In this document: piece by piece, positions 23,065 to 36,243 of the stretch
How positions within the stretch are numbered: position 1 is the first letter of the stretch
Layout of the letters: every line of letters begins with the position of its first letter
Origin: Tetmemena sp. SeJ-2015
Taxonomy: Eukaryota; Ciliophora; Spirotrichea; Sporadotrichida; Oxytrichidae
NCBI GenBank assembly: GCA_027382625.1
Contig: JAJKFJ010020950.1
Location: 62,001-126,000 of the forward strand
DNA: 64,000 bases
Direction: 5' to 3'
Notes under the pieces: generated by a model
What the model was told of the DNA's origin: nothing
What the model saw: the letters and a program-made list of their open reading frames with translations, nothing else
Database searches by the model: none
Program-made: the position numbers and the translations under genes

Positions 23065-26000
23065 TCACTCCTCATCATTATCGTTGTCTATGTATTCAGC
23101 ACTTCCATCTGTGTCTATCTCTCCGCACATAGTAATTGCAATGCCCATTCTATTATAATATGTGGGCTATATTAATTGCAGTTACTAGCTTCTTCTTGCA
23201 AATTTCATCTGTGGTGTAGGGGGGCAAATCAAGTTAGAAGAAACTACAGCAAACGAAAGTTAGACTAGACTTTTAAAGTAAATGACTTACCAAGTGTGAG
23301 CCTCAGGGAAGTCCTAGTCCTTCTTGCCTGAAGCAAGATATATAGTGTGGTTGTCTCTGAGTTTGGAGGTGTCGTAGGGGAGTCTAGATCTTCCCCACAC
23401 GAATTTCAAGTACAGCTGCTGCTCGTGCTCAGTCAACTCGCCCAGCACTCTCCAGAATCTTTGCACAAACTCATTGTCCTCTTTGCAACACTATAGCATA
23501 GAATTGATGAGATACAAACATCTTGTTAACACTTACATAGTACTCAGTTATCTTCTTGAGCTTTTCAATGTCGAGCACTTTGTCTCCGCAGGCTCTGATC
23601 TCGATCTCCTCCGATGTGTAAATCTTGAGATTAGAGAGCGGAAGAATGTAGTCAATGCCCTCTCTTAAAGCCTTTATCTAGTTCGCATACTCGTTGAAGC
23701 GTTTCTCGATTATCAAGTTGATGAACTCCTGCAGATTTTCCTTGGTCACTTGGATGTTCCTGCCACCAATCTTGAGTTCCACTTCGGAGCCATCTGAGAG
23801 GCGAGTCGTGAATTGTTGATCCACCTGAGTCTCAAAATCTTTGTCTGAGAGTTTGATTGACTACTTCTTTAGGTCTTCTATAATCTACCATGTGTATGTG
23901 TCGAAGCCCTTCAAGTCTTGCATACTGGGCTGTTCATTGAGAATCTGCTTCCAGAAGATGGGTGGGAAGTGGAGCTGCAGAGGACACATGGTTCTGATAG
24001 CGTAGCCCAAGAAAGCTCCAAGGAACTTGAACATCTCCAAGTGAGTAGGGTTGTTGGAGGCTGGGTTGGGGATGAAGCAGTCTCTATTCTCACCATGATT
24101 GTTCCTGTTGTTGGGAGTTTTAATAAGCAGGGGTAGTGCGTCCGACTCTAGCTCATCACAGATGTTGGTAAGCGACTCTCTGTAGGGCCCACCTGCATCT
24201 ATGCTGCCCTCGCCTATGAACTTTGCAGAGTAGGCTTTGCTGTCTGTGCTATTTTATTTGAAGCAGTCAAGGCCTGAACCACGGATGACTTGGAATATCT
24301 GCCCGAAAATGGTGTACTCTCCTTTGTGGTCGACCTTTCCACTTTCGCAGAATCTTTGCGCCTTTCTTCTTCTTATCTCACAATAGGCTTGGCTTCCACA
24401 ACCCAGATTCTTGATATTGCTCACAAATTAGCAAGAATATCAACGATAAGCATTTTCATAACTTGCTCAAATGTGAAATATTTTGAGGAAAAAAATTCTC
24501 TTAAATATTTTAGCATAAATTAAATTTCAACAATATAGTTGGCGAGGACTTTATTCTTCATGCTGAAAAGAATCATGCTCTTCACCTCTTAAACTGGTTT
24601 GAAAAGAGAAGAATTGAAAATTATAGATCACTATTTTAGAAAGTCTTGGCCATATCTCCACCTCCGGAGGAATCATCCAAGGACATGTAAGGCATAAGAC
24701 TCAAGAAGATTTGATTGAAGGTGAGATACTGCTCCAGTCTCTTTCTCTTTACTGCCTCTGTAACCTTCTTGAATTTGGGATCCTTGAAGCTCATGTCTGC
24801 AATCTTGAAGTCAGTCTTCACCTTAAGAGTCTGCAACTCTTTATCCTCTAGACTGCTCTTCACATCTTAAAGTGAAGGAAAACTATAAGTAATGCTTATT
24901 ACAACATACTTGTCCATTTCCTTAAGCAATTCAGCATCCAAATCCTTAGGGAACTTAGCAGAGAGTTCATTACTCTCGTCATAAGTAGCCTTAGTCTCTT
25001 TAATTAAGGCTTCATTTCTTTTAAAGCTGAGGTCAGGGACCACCTCGAAGTTTAGGCCATAAGCAGAACTCTCTTTGTAGAACTTATTGGAGTCAAGAGA
25101 TTGTAGTTCTACATCTGGCTTTAGTGGCTTGCTGATTCTGTAGTAGAGCAAGGGATTAATATCATAGATGTTTGGCTTGAAGAAACTCTGCTCTTAAAGA
25201 TCTACAAGTTGAGTATCTCTATTGATCTTGCTACTAGAGTGGTACCTAATAATAATAATAATTAAGGGAATTAAAGGGCCCCCGGCATAAATAAGATAGG
25301 CCGTGACGTCAATGATATTGCTGTGACGCATTTTATTGACGCAAAACAAATTCCAGCCAGGGATATTAAACACGTGGCACCCACCTCACATTCTGAGCAG
25401 AAGGGCTTCTGCAGACCATCTAAAAATCCTAAATGGAGAAAATAAATCCGGTAGCTTCGGACCGAGAGCAAGTCGCTGCTCCGTAGCGTCTGGCTTCGCT
25501 GTCCAGCTGCATCACTTAGTGTTTGCCCATAGATCACATCCCTCCACGCCTAACAGGATTAGGAGGGTGAGTGGAAACCCCTCCACCTTGATTATCATCA
25601 ATCCAGTGAGAGCTCAACTCTCGTCTTAAGGGCTTAGTCTTTAATTGAGCCTTCTCTTTTAAGCTCACTCGGGACCATGAATTACCACAGAGAGCCTTTC
25701 TAGGGCAAAGGAGCTACACGGTGCCTGTTTGTAGTACAGGTTTCGTTTTTGGCAGTCCTGAATTTTAACTTTCTAATTTAATTATTAGAGTGGTACCTAA
25801 TTCCCTTGATTTCTTATGAAGAAAGGGAATCTGTGACGTCAGTGTGCACATTTTCTAGGTTTTCCTCTTTGGACGCATATCTTGCATAGAGTTCTTCTAG
25901 GTCAGGCAACTCCTTGCTCTCTAGATCTTCAATTGGGCACTTAGTGGCAAAGCACATTGCAGGCAATGTGTCTTTCTTTGTCTCATATTCACTCTCTGAA

Positions 26001-29000
26001 ACGAATTGGAACTTGCCATCAGAGTCTTTATAGAAGTGTAGGATTCCTTGCTTCGTTTCATTGTTGATTTTATGCGCATAGAGATTATCAGTTGGCTCTT
26101 TCTCTCCCTTGACTATTACGAGTGAAGTTCTATGACCAGCGCAGAAGTCCATAATTTCGAAACCTCTGAAAGCTGTAACTTCACGGTAGTATACCTTCTC
26201 ATCCTCAGCCTCTGACTAAGTTATACCTAGTTGATAGAAGTTTTATTTATCCTGGCCGATTGAGTAGAGCTTTCTTTCTTTGCTCTCGTCTTCAAACAGT
26301 ACCAAAGAGTGGTCAAAGCCGGCCGCTACCTTGATAGCTTTCAAGTTTTCCTTGGCAAGGAATTTAACCTTCTTAGGTTCGAAAACTCCATCATAGATGT
26401 CTTCTTGGAAGCCAGATCTCTTATTAATGTTGCTCCCCCAAGCCCAGAGAGCTCCATCTTAGTCAATTGCAAGTACATGATCAGAGTAGAGTGAAATCTA
26501 CTCAAACTTTGTGGCCTCATGATCATAGTGCACTGGTTTGAAAATCTTGGAGAGCTTCAATTAACCTCCTTATCCCAAGAGCCCTTGATCGTTTCTACCA
26601 GCAGTCCAAAGCTGCTCTTTTCCGTCTTCTAGCTAAACTTTAATGATAGCCACTCTTTGTCCCTTGGTATTAGAACACCAAACTCTAAGTACCTTGAGAC
26701 CCTCCTTTAAAGGAACTTGAATGATCTTATTGTCACAATCTAGACCGATTTCTTTGAGGAACTTATTTCCGCTTCCATACAGTTTTCCACTCTCAGTGAC
26801 ATATAGAGTGAATTGAGATCCCGAAGAAAGGTCTACTATCTTCTCAGTGATCTAATCCTCATCTTCAATTTTATTTACTTCAGTCATCGTACTATAATCA
26901 CTGTTTGGACCGAGATGACCCTCTACACTGTAACCTTATCTCCATATCTTGTTATCCTCTGTCACCACAGTGAGATTGAATTTTCCTGCTGTGACTAACT
27001 TCACCTTTCCCTTTGATTTGATCAATCTTTTGATACTCAACTTACTCACTGCCTGATCTCTTAATTTAACCAGCCCTAAATAGAGCCATATCCTCGTCTA
27101 GAAAAACGGAATGAGAACCTGCTGAGAAAACTCTCTAAGGGTTCAAATAGCTGGAGCTGCTAGCTGCCTTGGGAAGAGTGTTACCATTGCTGTTTGTTCC
27201 AAGTCTGCTATTTGCATTTTCTCCAAAGGCTACTACAATCTACTTCTTTATAGGGTAGAAGATGTAGAAGTCTGAGCGGTAAATTTCGATTTCCTTTGAA
27301 TCACCGTGAAGCTCTTCATTGTTATAGTAGTCTATGCTCTTTCCATTTGCACTTGAAGATATACCTAAGAACGAGAATTCCCTGAGAGCAGTTCTTTGAT
27401 CAAACTTTAAAGTCAGTTTTTCGACATCCTTCATCTCAAACTTAGCTGCTATCTTTTACTCGAACGCAAAGTGACTAGTCTCAACTATAATAGGCAATAG
27501 AAAATATATCAATGGGTTAGAATTCATCTCAACTATTTGATTGAGGGCTTCTTTTTGGTATTCTTCTAGGTTCTATTGATGAATGTAATACTTTATGAAA
27601 TCGAATTGATCATATGCATTTGAGAATGAAAGTATTTTACAAATTGATCCTTTTGCTCAAGCACCAACTTTCCTCTCTTGACTGAAAGTATGCCCTCAGA
27701 ATTTTCTAGACTGGTGTCAACATTTGCATAGCCTTTCTCATTTATGGTATGATGGAACTCTAGAATCTTCATATGGATTTCTAGGAGCAGCTTCATCTAA
27801 TTGTTATACTTCTATCCCTCTGAGTCGTAGTCGATGGCAGTTGTCACTTCCTTCAATAAAGAGTTGTTGAGAATGAATTCCATCGATTTACTCTCAGCCA
27901 CTTAAAGTTCTCCGATAGAGAGCGAATGAATCAATGATCGCTGATCTGTGATTAATTTAAAGTTTACTAGAGATTCTTATCAAGGAACTTGAAAAAATTG
28001 AGGATGCAGGCCAGCATTTGGTTGCAGGCTGAAGTAGTATCATCTTAGAAGATGACGAACAGAGTAATCAGGATATGGTAAAGTGCTGGCACATACCACT
28101 TCTTCTCGAGCAGGAGCTTGCCATTAATTTTAATAAGTAGGCCTACAAAGAAGACCAGCAAGGAAGGGTTAACTTCTCTAAAGTATTTCTCTTCTGTTGA
28201 GAAGTAAGACTAGATCGTTTTAGGTGGATTTAACTTAGTCTCCTATATCGTTCTGAAGCCACTCTCAAGAATCTCGAATCTAAAAAAGTTCCTAAGGAAG
28301 CTGATGTACTCAGGCTCCTCGTTACAGAAGGTGAAGAGCTTCTTAAAGATGGATTTGATCTCTTTGAGCTTCGCTTTGGAGCCAGTGGAGTGATAATAGA
28401 GGAAGGCTTCGTTGTAGGCTCCCTTCAGGAAGCAACTTAGCACTTTCTAGCTGCTCTTATTCTTAAGAACTATCTTAAAGAAGACTTTGAGATCGCATGT
28501 GCCGAGAAGTGTGGCCATAGCCTTGCGTCCATATTGGTTCTCTAAGGACTCAAGGGTCTGTGAGTAGATAGTTGGGAGTTGCTTGAGAGAGACTGATTCA
28601 GAGATATACTTGTAGATCTCTTGGGACTGTGCTTGCTCAGTTTTTTACTTAGACTCATCACTCATTTGATCTTCATGATAAGCTTAGATGCGTCTCTCTA
28701 TCAAGCTGGTAATCTTCGCCTTCACTTTCTCATCCTTAAGGATGTCCTCTGGTACCAATTCCTATTCAAATCTCAAAATTATTAATCGAAAGCTGCTTTT
28801 TGAAATCTTTCAGTACTCTCCTCGCTCTCAACAACTAAAGCTAGCTTTTGAATGTAGCTGAGAATTTATGGGCTCTCATTAGCCGCATCTCCAGAGCCTT
28901 GAACTTATAGCTTCTTAGATTCAACCTCTTGAAGCTTGGTCTTGATCTCCTATCTTTTCTTCTCCTCCTATTCAGCAAACTTAGCTTTCAGTTACTCAAC

Positions 29001-32000
29001 TTCTTTAAATCGACTTATTATAAGATCTCTAAAAGGTTATTGTTTCTCTACTTCTTTGACTTTCTTATCTACCTGAAGCTTTTGCAGCTTCTCTTTTTAC
29101 TTAGTCGTTTGCTCTTGAAGTTCAGTTATGATTTTCAAAATCTTAGCGACCATCTTAGGGAAGTCTTCTACCTCAATTAGTAAATGAGATTGAATAAATG
29201 GATAAAAGGATTACTCATCAGCTAGATGGAATCTGAGTAGGTCCTTCTCCAAACCAGTCCAGAGATGCACCTCATCTATCAAACCCTATTTAAGGTTTTC
29301 TGCCAATTTAATGACAGGCTTGATAGGCATCTACAGTGGGCGCTGCAGTCGTTCAAAGTCAGGCCTTCGAATGAAGAGGACTATCGATTCTAGTAAGCCA
29401 AGTAGAGTGCGCTGCTTTTCCTCTTTTTCATCATCCTTCTTTACTAGCTCCACAAGCTTGGTAAAGAACTCTTTAGGATCAATAAAAAAGTAGTTGGTAC
29501 ATTAAAGTTTGAAAGGATTGATATCCATGGTGGTCACAACTACTTGAGAATTTAGAAGAGTGTTGATAGCCTTGTTGTCTAGTTTAAGCAGTTCTAAGCC
29601 ATCGCAAAACACGAGCCCATACTTCTTCATTACGATTTGCTTAGGCTGCAGCTCTGACTCCAACTCACTGGTGAAGTCAAAATTAATCATTCTAAGTCCA
29701 ACAGTAATTATTGATGTTAAAGAAGTCTGTGAGATCTTTGACTAGATGACACTTGAAGACTTAATTGGCTGCTATGCTATGGAGATTGATAGCTGAAATG
29801 AGATGCGTGTTTGCAATCATGTTCTCACCGCTCTCAGGGTCACTTGTTTGCAGAACGATTTGCTTTTTGTTAAGGATGCTTGCCGTGTTCTCATTTTAGT
29901 TTGGCACTAAGGAGACATCATTCTCTAAAGCGAAGCGCTTGATCACTTGCTATTTCAATTCAGTCCACTCTAAGGGAATCATCCCCAAAATCTACTTGAA
30001 TTATATTTAATTAGATCAACACTTTGTCGCTCTTTTGAGTTTCCTATAATAGGAAGATGTGAGCTAGCAGTTCTTCAAGCAAGCCAGCTTCCTTTATTTT
30101 ATTGATGTAGCCCTTTCCTGCCATGGTGATCATGTTGTTGATGCTCTTCATTATCAAGATCCTCAACTGCATCCTTCTCACCTTCTTAAATTTAAAGTGA
30201 GTCCTATGTGATGTTGATAAATATTTAAGGATGATCAATAATGATTGAGGGGAATAAATATTTCTAGTCAGGGGATAGTCCTTTTGAGTTTTGCGCAGTC
30301 GAGTGTAGGTTTTAGAGTGTCTTGATGAAGTGTCTGAGGATGTCTGGGTCGTTAAGGACTGACATGTCAGCTGCTTTCTCGCTTTCGTATTTGTCTAGGT
30401 GACCTATGAGAGACACGTCGAATATATTGAGCAGCATAAGTTCCTGTCTTTCCTTTGCACTCTCGTCGTAGTACAAAGCTACTATCTTGTCCTCAGCACT
30501 GGTTGGGTGATAATAAAAATAAGTGAATAATGATATCTATCTACAAAGGATGAGTGATTCTTGATCTTAAGCTTTTGAAGGTCTGCGCTTTCTTTGATTG
30601 CGAGTTGGCCAGGGACTTTCCAGCCAGAGGAGAACCCAATAATTGCTCTCAAGAGAGAGTGCAACATATTTATAGCTAAATAATGGTGACAAGTTGGTCT
30701 TTATTGGTTTTAGCGTGGGAGCCAGCTTGGAGTCCATTGAAGTCTCCTCCTGATATCAAACTGAATATCACCTCCTGTTCTTGCATATAAAGTATTAGAA
30801 TACACTATGAAGCTATAAATTGCATATGTTTTTAACTTGCAAAGGTACTTCCTCGATATGGAGGAGATTGATCTTGAGCTGCGAGTGGATGATGTGCCGC
30901 CAGTTGGGATGCTTCTCATCGCACTCTAGAATATTCCTCAGCAGCAGAGATATCTCCTATGTCACCGAATATTGTCCCTCAGCTATACACAATAAGAGTT
31001 AGATACCGAATTTAAGTATATAATAGCGGGAGTTTAATCCCTTCAGAATAATCTCAAATAAGCAAGACCCGAGCTTAAAAGTAGTAATCGGAAAATATGG
31101 AGAACATGAAAATGGAATACTTACATTCGATACCGGACTTGGTCCACATCTTGTGTCTGACACTCAACAGATAGTTATAGAGGAACTTGAGGAATAGTGA
31201 CTCCTCGAATTTGACACTGGGAATGACTTTGTGTAGAATCTCGTATGCCTGTGACTTAGGGTCTTGTGAGATGATCTTGATAGTCTCCTCGAATACTTCG
31301 AAAGGAATAGCGATCTTGATTAGGTTCTGGATAACCTTAAGGACAACGATCTTGATGCGGGGCGAGGATAGGATAAGTAGGTTTAGTAGGGTTTCCAACT
31401 GGTATGGGTTAGCCACTCTCTACACCATAGAAACTTACACAATCATTTACACTCGTCACGTTAAAAGACACCATTAAAAAATGAAAGAGGGTAGGGACTG
31501 GTGGTTGCGATGCTAGTGAAGATCTCAACGAGTCTCAATAGGCGCTTGAGGAAGGATTCAGAGTATAGCTTGTAGATGCTCTTCATCTCTCTTTCCGCTC
31601 TTTCCTCTTACTTCTTGATGGCTTCTTGCTTCTCCTTCTCTTCTAAGTCCTCTTCTTCCTTCTCTTCAGCGTTCTCGTCCTCTCCTTCTTTTTTCTCTTC
31701 TTCCGCTTTCTACTCTTCGGATGAGCCCTCTACGGGTTTGGCTTCAGCAGATTCATCAGCTGGTTGACTCTCAGCTGCTGACTCTTCCTTCTTCTCCTCC
31801 TCGGGAGCTGGCTGGGCCTCGGCTTCAGCGGCAGGTGGATTATCTCCATCCTTCTTCTCCTCTTCAGTAGCAGGTGCGGGCAGCTCCTCCTCATCAAGAA
31901 GTGGCTCATCGTCATAATCCTTACGAGCCTCAGCATTCTTGCTCTCCTTGTTTCGCATCTTGACATAGATGTTCCAGTCAATTCCCTTGAACATCTTCAT

Positions 32001-34198
32001 GATCTTGATGTAGCGCTCAAACTCCTTGAAGATCACCTCGAAAGCTTGGCCAAGCAAATGCTCACTCACGTTTTCGTCTATCACTGACTGAGCCTTCTCG
32101 AGAGTGGGGATGCTTGTGCCCTTCTGCTTTAGCTTCATAGATATTCCAGTGTCTGGTTTGATGATACGACCAGCTGTCAGCAGGAACACTTGCTCAAAGA
32201 GGTCAATCACTTCCTTGGTAAGTTTCTTATCACCCTCTGAAGCTACTACCTCCTGCTTAATAGGTCTGCCCCAAGCACGCTTCAACTTATTGTCCTTCTT
32301 TCCATCTCCTTCATGGAGAGTTCTGAACAAGTCAAGTTAATAGAAAGTAGAGGTGAAAATAAACAGTCGAGGTTTCTAGAGAGGCATGATCTCTGGCCAC
32401 GAACTTCCACTTGAGAGAGTTGAGCAGGAATTTAATCTCAGCTTCTTCAGTGCTGTCCTTGAGATGGCGGACTGCACTTCTTAAAATCTGGAAGAAGTTA
32501 TCTCTTGCTAAGTCCTCTAAATGAAGACCACAGCCCTTGAGGTCGTCCAAGTAGTGAGACATCTGATTCTTATTGGCTCTGAGTGAAGAGCAGAACCAAG
32601 AGAACAAATCGTATCTGTGGGACTGAGGCAGCTCAAGTGATAAAAGCTAGCCTAGCATCTTAAGACCTGCGACTCTCTTTGCTCCGTTCAAGAAGACACT
32701 CTCAACTTGCTTCTTGATTCTCTGGGTGTTGATGGGAGTTTAAAGGCAAGCCAGGATGGACATGACTGCTGAGTCGAAGATCTCCTTCTTTCTGTCGGTG
32801 AAGGACTTGATGGCTCCCTTGGAGGTCTGCATCTGCCTCCAAGACTTGAGTCTGTCCTTCCAGTCGATGGTTGGCTCTGGAACCTCCTAGCCTTTAGCAG
32901 ACTCTTCAGTCTGGGAAATAAACCAATCTACTAACCATTAATGTGGAAATATCCTTGATGAGTAGGAGTGAACCTTCCTTCTTCTTGCTCTGGTCTTTCA
33001 CGAGATAGACTCCTGGTAAACCGAATTATAGATACTGATAAAGATTATCACATTAAGCGACTAATTTACTTGCAACTTAACAAGGAATTCTGCCTTCTCG
33101 ATGATCTTTTCATAGATCTTTTGTAGCTCGCTCTCAAACTTTTAATCGGACAGCTCCTCGATCTTGGTTCTGTCATTCTCCGTGAAGCCCTGACCATCTT
33201 CTACTTCAGCAGTTGGCTCTGTAGGCTCAGTAGTCTCGGTAGCAGTAGTAGTATCTGGCTTAGTAGAGGTGTCAATCTGGATTTCAACTGGTTCAGCAAC
33301 AGCAACAGGAGGTTGCTTGTTCTCTTCGGCAGGTGCTTCAGCCTCCTAGGCTGTCTTCTCCTTCTGCTTCTTCTCCTCTTCCTTCTCCTTGAGCTCCTTC
33401 TCCTTCTGTTCCTGCTCCTCGCGCTTCTTCTTGTCCTCGGCCTTCTTCTTGGTGTACTCGGCTTCGACCTCCTTCTTGACCTTCTCAGACAGGTTCTTCT
33501 TCTTCTCGCTAATCCACTGGCGCATCTTGGAGGCGTTCTCCCATCTCTTTGCGATTTGCTCGTAGTGAGGAGCGGACTTGAGTGCTTCTTTGAGCTTGAT
33601 ATCTCTCTCAGGGTCGATCTCCAACTCAGCCCATAGCATCTCCATTTCGTCAACTAGCATAAGCTGATATGAATTTTTAAATTGAAGAGCATGTTGAATT
33701 CCTCGAAGAACTCGCTGAACTTGATCATCACAGCGAAGGCTGCTCTGGACAGGCGCATTCCGTCCTCTCCACTGAGCCTTGCGTAGGCAACTAGAGGGAT
33801 CTTCCTCTCCAAGAACTGCTGCAAGTAGCCAATCAGGCGGTCCACATTTTGGTTTTGGCCCTTGTGGATGATAGCGTTCACTATCAAATCATCCTTGTAA
33901 AATGAAATTATATCTTCATTCATTCTTTCTTTAAATCCTCTTGGAGTTTGCTGTCGACTACTGCGGTGGGGTGGAGCAAGTTTTACAGCTTCTTATCGTG
34001 GGAGATCTGAATAAGCTGGTTGAGGGCAGTCTGAGTCTCTTGGGAGAAGAGAGCCAGGAAGCGGTTCTCAATACCACCAGAGAGCAAGTTGGACTGGACG
34101 ATAAGGTCCTGCATCTTCTCGTTCTGGTTGTCGCCCTCCTTCTTCTCGCCTTCCTTCTTCTCTCCTTCCTTGTTGTCCTTCTCGTTCTCCTTCACCTT
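23065..34198 (-). CDS. Giant RCC1/HECT ubiquitin ligase F, main block
   Basis: A third paralog and the most complete. From its left pointer (34198) it reads VKENEKDNKEGEK, helical repeats, a Lys/Glu coiled region (33.35-33.65 kb), an acidic Ala/Glu/Pro-rich stretch (31.7-31.95 kb), the conserved block IAEGQYSVTQEIS (about 30.97 kb) and more helices. RCC1 repeats follow (25.8-27.5 kb; ENANSRLGTNSNGNTLPKA), then the HECT domain: GGPYRESLTNICDELESDA, NNHGENRDCF, FVWGRSRLPY, AHTC|FFQLDLPPY. An acidic end is closed by TGA 23067-23065. As in E, a phase-2 intron (TG|GTAAGT...TGTAG|T) splits the catalytic Cys codon. IESs at 23133, 24423 and 25235 must be removed for continuity. The upstream part of the gene lies at 36244-36702 and 55067-56764. 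Confidence 0.87.
23133..23172. other. IES, 40 bp, pointer TAATTGCA
   Basis: TAATTGCA is repeated at 23133-23140 and 23173-23180. Excision restores the conserved HECT end (VTAITMCGEIDTD) of ligase F; unexcised, the frame departs into AHILQQNGHC. Confidence 0.8.
24423..24529. other. IES, 107 bp, pointer ACAA
   Basis: ACAA is repeated at 24423 and 24530 around a very AT-rich insert. On the - strand excision joins KNKVLANYIV to SNIKNLGCGSQAYCEIRRRK, which aligns with VKRKIINEKIKKL...TIRRRKAF in paralog E. Confidence 0.6.
25235..25785. mobile_element. 551-bp GC-rich insert with 16-bp pointer inside ligase F
   Basis: TAGAGTGGTACCTAAT occurs at 25235-25250 and 25786-25801. Removing one copy plus the insert joins QEIKGIRYHS to SSKINRDTQLVDLQEQSFF on the - strand in one frame. 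The insert is much GC-richer than other IESs here. It starts with an (AAT)n run, has TGACGTCA near its left end and contains several possible hairpins (CCTGT/ACAGG near 25722, CCTCC/GGAGG near 25545, GTGG/CCAC near 25575). It carries no credible ORF. An IES is the simplest reading. A non-autonomous mobile element with a long target duplication, or an intron (the repeat contains AG|GT on the - strand), are alternatives. No tRNA A/B box or known RNA was recognised. Confidence 0.65.
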
Positions 34199-34527
34199 AA
34201 TTAGCTTGTAAAAAGTATAATAAAAATAAAATATAAAATTCCAATCCCCATTATTTGATTAAGAAGTATCTTTTTCAAACTTAGATGAATAAATAAATAT
34301 ATTACTAAGATTCTTCTACTCATTTAATAAATAAAGTATAATTTATTATAAATTAATTATAAATTGAATCATAAAACTATTTATTTATTTAATTAATTAA
34401 TGTTAAATATAAATTTGAATTTTTAATTAACCTCTAAGTCCTTTAATAAACTGTTTGCTTATAAATAATTTATTTATTTAACAGAATATAATTTATTTTT
34501 ACCATTTGAATCAGACACAACAAATCC
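34199..34527. promoter_or_regulatory. Very AT-rich 5' region of the HMG-box gene
   Basis: About 330 bp of TTTATTTA/TTAATTAA-type sequence directly upstream of the HMG-box start. It probably contains the promoter and the telomere-addition end of its macronuclear chromosome. No defined motif could be assigned. Confidence 0.35.
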
Positions 34528-36126
34528 ATGCAAATTTAATAAGAGAACTCCTTTGAGCAGCACAAGTAAGCAGCAAACTACCAAGAGCAGTAGCCTCAAA
34601 CTCCAATCAATGGGAAGGAAATGGGAAGCTGCCAGGACGAGGACAACAATAAGACCACTGGAAGCAGCATCACTGACAGCACTCAGAGCTAGGACAACAA
34701 TCGTAGCTCAAACCAGCCCCAAGCTGCTCCTTCTTCCTCGGTGCCGGACTCTGCTCAGAATACAGACACAGTAGATTCTAATGCCTCTCAGAATAAGGAG
34801 GAGAGGAAGTAGTCAAGCACTTCCAAGAAAGAATCAGCAGCGGGTGACAATAAAGCTTACCAAGAATTCTGCAATGTCAAAATCAAGCAGCTGCTAGAGG
34901 GTAAGCCTGAACTAAGCACCAACAAGGAACGTCTCGCCACACTTGTAGCCAACGAGTGGAGAAACCACCAGATTATACTGTAGTAGAAACACACAGCGCA
35001 GGCCGCATAGAATTCAAGACAGGCGACTATCCAACTTGTCAAGGGTAAGCCAATGATCATACACACCATCAGAGCTTTCGATGAGAAGAAGAGTTCAAAC
35101 TCGCAAGCGACTACATCCTAGCCAGCTTCAAATTCTGCGGTTGACAAGGTAGTTTCGAAGATAGAGAAGCAAACTTTGAACTTGAGTGGCAAGACTATAG
35201 GAATTGAGACGAAGGGAAAAAGAGGCAGGAAGAGCAATAAGGAAGGAGGGGATGATGCTAATAGAGTTAAAAAGGCCATGAATCCTTATCTGTGCTTTGT
35301 TAAAGCAAATCGTGCAAGACTAGGATTGGATAATCCAGGCAAGGGTACCTCAGAGATGATGCAGATTATCTCCAAGCTGTGGAAAAATTCCAGCAGAGAG
35401 GAGAAACAAATATATGAGAACATGGCTGCAGAGGATAAGCTGAGGCACATGAAGGAGTAGAAGTATCTTAGGGAAAATCCTCCTCCCAAAAATGTACCCC
35501 AGAAAGAGCAAATTAAGCCTGCAGCGGATCAAACTGCTTAGAAAGTGGTAGAGCAGACGAATAACAACTAAGGTTAAGTTGGATCCAAAATGAAGAGTGG
35601 ATTTGCTACTTAAAATGGCAAAGTTTCCCCTTAAGCTTTGAAGCAACTACAGGAGCAACTAAATCAAACTGCTTCCTCAACTTTGACAAGCCAAACATCT
35701 GAAGAGAATAATGTTGAGGTTAGATAAGATCGAAGATCAGCCTTGAACAGTGTCAATGATAGTTCAGTTCCGCAACTTCCAGTGCTTGGGGCTCCTCATG
35801 ATTTAAGCCTGCAGTCCTTATATGGAATGATTCAGCAGCAGAACTTAGTCATCAATATGCTAGCCAGAGATTCCCAGCAGTAGAAAGTTCAAACTCAGAG
35901 CAATCAACTACTTCAGCAATTGATAACTGCTCTCACTGCAAATCTAGCATCCTAGCAACATCTCAGCCAATAGCCAATTATGGTGGCAGGTCCTGGGCAT
36001 CAGAACGAAGCGATGATGTAAAGCTAGCTTTTGCAAATGCTCCAAGGCCATTAAATGATGTAGCAACAGCCTAACCAGCCAAATCAGTAAATGCTAATGC
36101 AAATGATCAGCCAACAGTTCTAATGA
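34528..36126 (+). CDS. HMG-box DNA-binding protein, Gln-rich
   Basis: An uninterrupted frame from ATG 34528 to TGA 36124-36126, 532 residues. An N-terminal Gln/Ser-rich region (about 1-120) precedes a helical segment (AYQEFCNVKIKQLLEGKPEL) and a basic hook (TKGKRGRKSNKEG). A single HMG box follows at about residues 250-312 (KKAMNPYLCFVKANRARLGL, EMMQIISKLWKNSSREEKQI, YENMAAEDKLRHMKEQKYL). The proline, tyrosine/phenylalanine and tryptophan positions of the box are kept. The last 200 residues are Gln/Asn/Met-rich. It is probably an architectural or sequence-specific nuclear DNA-binding protein. It stands out here as a gene without IESs or introns, and lies between two parts of ligase F on the opposite strand. 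Confidence 0.88.
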
Positions 36127-36243
36127 TCGAAGCAGAAAAAGCATAATTATGATATCTCTATTTTCCCTATTCTATTTCTCTTCAATTAATTGCATTAAAA
36201 AGTTTTACCTAACCGTTGTTCATTTAATATACTTACTCTCCAC

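Larger units (their letters stand above)
34195..36243. other. 2.05-kb IES of ligase F that carries the HMG-box gene
   Basis: CCTT (AAGG on -) occurs at 34195-34198 and 36244-36247. Joining there reads MQITNFKK|VKENEKDN in frame on the - strand. Everything between, including a whole HMG-box gene on the + strand, would be spliced out of the F locus during development. The alternative, a GT-AG intron beginning GTAAGT at about 36235, did not give a continuous frame with the acceptors near 34200. The pointer is only 4 bp, so its exact position is uncertain. Confidence 0.55.

Noticed and set aside
25235..25785. tRNA, 5S or SRP-derived SINE in the GC-rich insert
   Set aside because: No A/B box or clear SRP Alu-like motif could be matched on either strand; only generic hairpins.
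31710..32000. Long low-complexity frames on both strands near 31.7-32.3 kb
   Set aside because: Only the - strand frame continues the ligase (acidic Ala/Glu/Pro stretch); the others arise from repetitive GAG/GAA codons.
33201..33653. Arg/Ser-rich 150-residue and Leu-rich 107-residue frames
   Set aside because: Shadows of the Lys/Glu coiled-coil of ligase F (KKKREEQEQKEKELKEKEEE in the true frame).
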